Shown: in pieces, positions 14,619 to 14,857 of the stretch
Layout: each line of letters opens with the position of its first letter
Position numbering within the stretch: the stretch's first letter is position 1
NCBI GenBank assembly: GCA_023388675.1
Contig: JAEWFU010000305.1
Coordinates: 1-14,857 of the forward strand
Length of the DNA: 14,857 nucleotides
Source of the DNA: Pseudomonadota bacterium
Lineage (GTDB): Bacteria; Pseudomonadota; Alphaproteobacteria; Rhizobiales; Rhizobiaceae
Direction of reading: 5' to 3'
Program-made: the position numbers and the translations under genes
Notes under the pieces: model-generated
Databases searched by the model: none
Told to the model about the DNA's origin: nothing
Seen by the model: the letters and a program-made list of their open reading frames with translations, nothing else

Positions 14619-14857
14619 TGGCCGTCACCACTGAAGCAACCGGCGGCCCGGTCGCCGCCCAGCAGGCGGCCGGCGGCATGCCTGCCTACCACATAGCGAT
14701 CTTCGCCGGCCTGCTGGCGCTGCTGATCGCCGCGCCCTTCTTCTTCTACCCGATCTTCGTCATGAAGATCCTGTGCTTCGCGCTCTTTGCCTGCGCCTTC
14801 AACCTGCTGCTCGGCTATGGCGGGCTCCTGTCCTTCGGCCACGCCGCCTATTTCGGC
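14618..14857 (+). CDS. livM: Liv-type ABC importer permease, LivM-like (3' end outside window)
   Basis: First 80 codons of the second permease subunit; full LivM proteins are usually 300-450 residues, so most is beyond the right edge. The ATG shares its A with the livH stop (TGATG) and GGGAGGA at 14604-14610 is its ribosome site. A polar, Ala/Gly-rich lead of about 22 residues is followed by a hydrophobic segment (about 24-45) and the LivM hallmark FNLLLGYGGLLSFGHAAYFG at 61-80. Overlap with livH indicates coupled translation and paired assembly. Confidence 0.93.
   Translation, partial: MAVTTEATGGPVAAQQAAGGMPAYHIAIFAGLLALLIAAPFFFYPIFVMKILCFALFACAFNLLLGYGGLLSFGHAAYFG

Overview
The window looks like chromosome of a high-GC alphaproteobacterium of the order Hyphomicrobiales (Rhizobiales), probably close to the Phyllobacteriaceae (Mesorhizobium, Aquamicrobium, Nitratireductor and relatives). 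The basis is the pair of very recognisable ndvA/chvA and ndvB/chvB proteins, high GC with strong GC3 bias, and a branched-chain-amino-acid-type ABC operon typical of these bacteria. The genus is inference; no rRNA or other marker is present.

Left part, minus strand (1-10480): ndvB, a giant cyclic beta-1,2-glucan synthase of about 2839 residues, is followed 234 bases downstream on the same strand by ndvA, the ABC exporter that moves cyclic glucan to the periplasm. ndvA runs off the left edge and lacks roughly its last 15-25 codons. Two hairpins sit directly after the ndvB stop and may terminate or attenuate transcription before ndvA. NdvB builds and cyclises the glucan at the inner membrane and NdvA exports it, so this half is a complete osmoprotection and host-interaction glucan module.

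Middle (10481-10939): a 459-base divergent intergenic region with no convincing gene. It should hold the promoters of ndvB (leftward) and of the ABC operon (rightward). It contains a perfect 8-bp inverted repeat and, at its right end, a six-codon reading frame that overlaps the first ABC gene in an ATGA junction.

Right part, plus strand (10940-14857): one operon for a HAAT/Liv-type ABC importer in the order livG-like ATPase, livF-like ATPase, periplasmic binding protein, livH-like permease, livM-like permease (cut by the right edge). livG/livF and livH/livM overlap by a few bases. The binding-protein gene is instead bracketed by two hairpins, one before and one after it, an arrangement that fits higher expression of the binding protein than of the membrane parts. 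The ligand cannot be read from sequence: amino acids, amides or small aromatic acids are all possible for this family.

I see no mobile element, CRISPR array, tRNA, rRNA or prophage gene. All genes are families already described; I did not find a new system. The second-look items are start-site corrections, the intercistronic hairpins and the inverted repeat in the divergent region.
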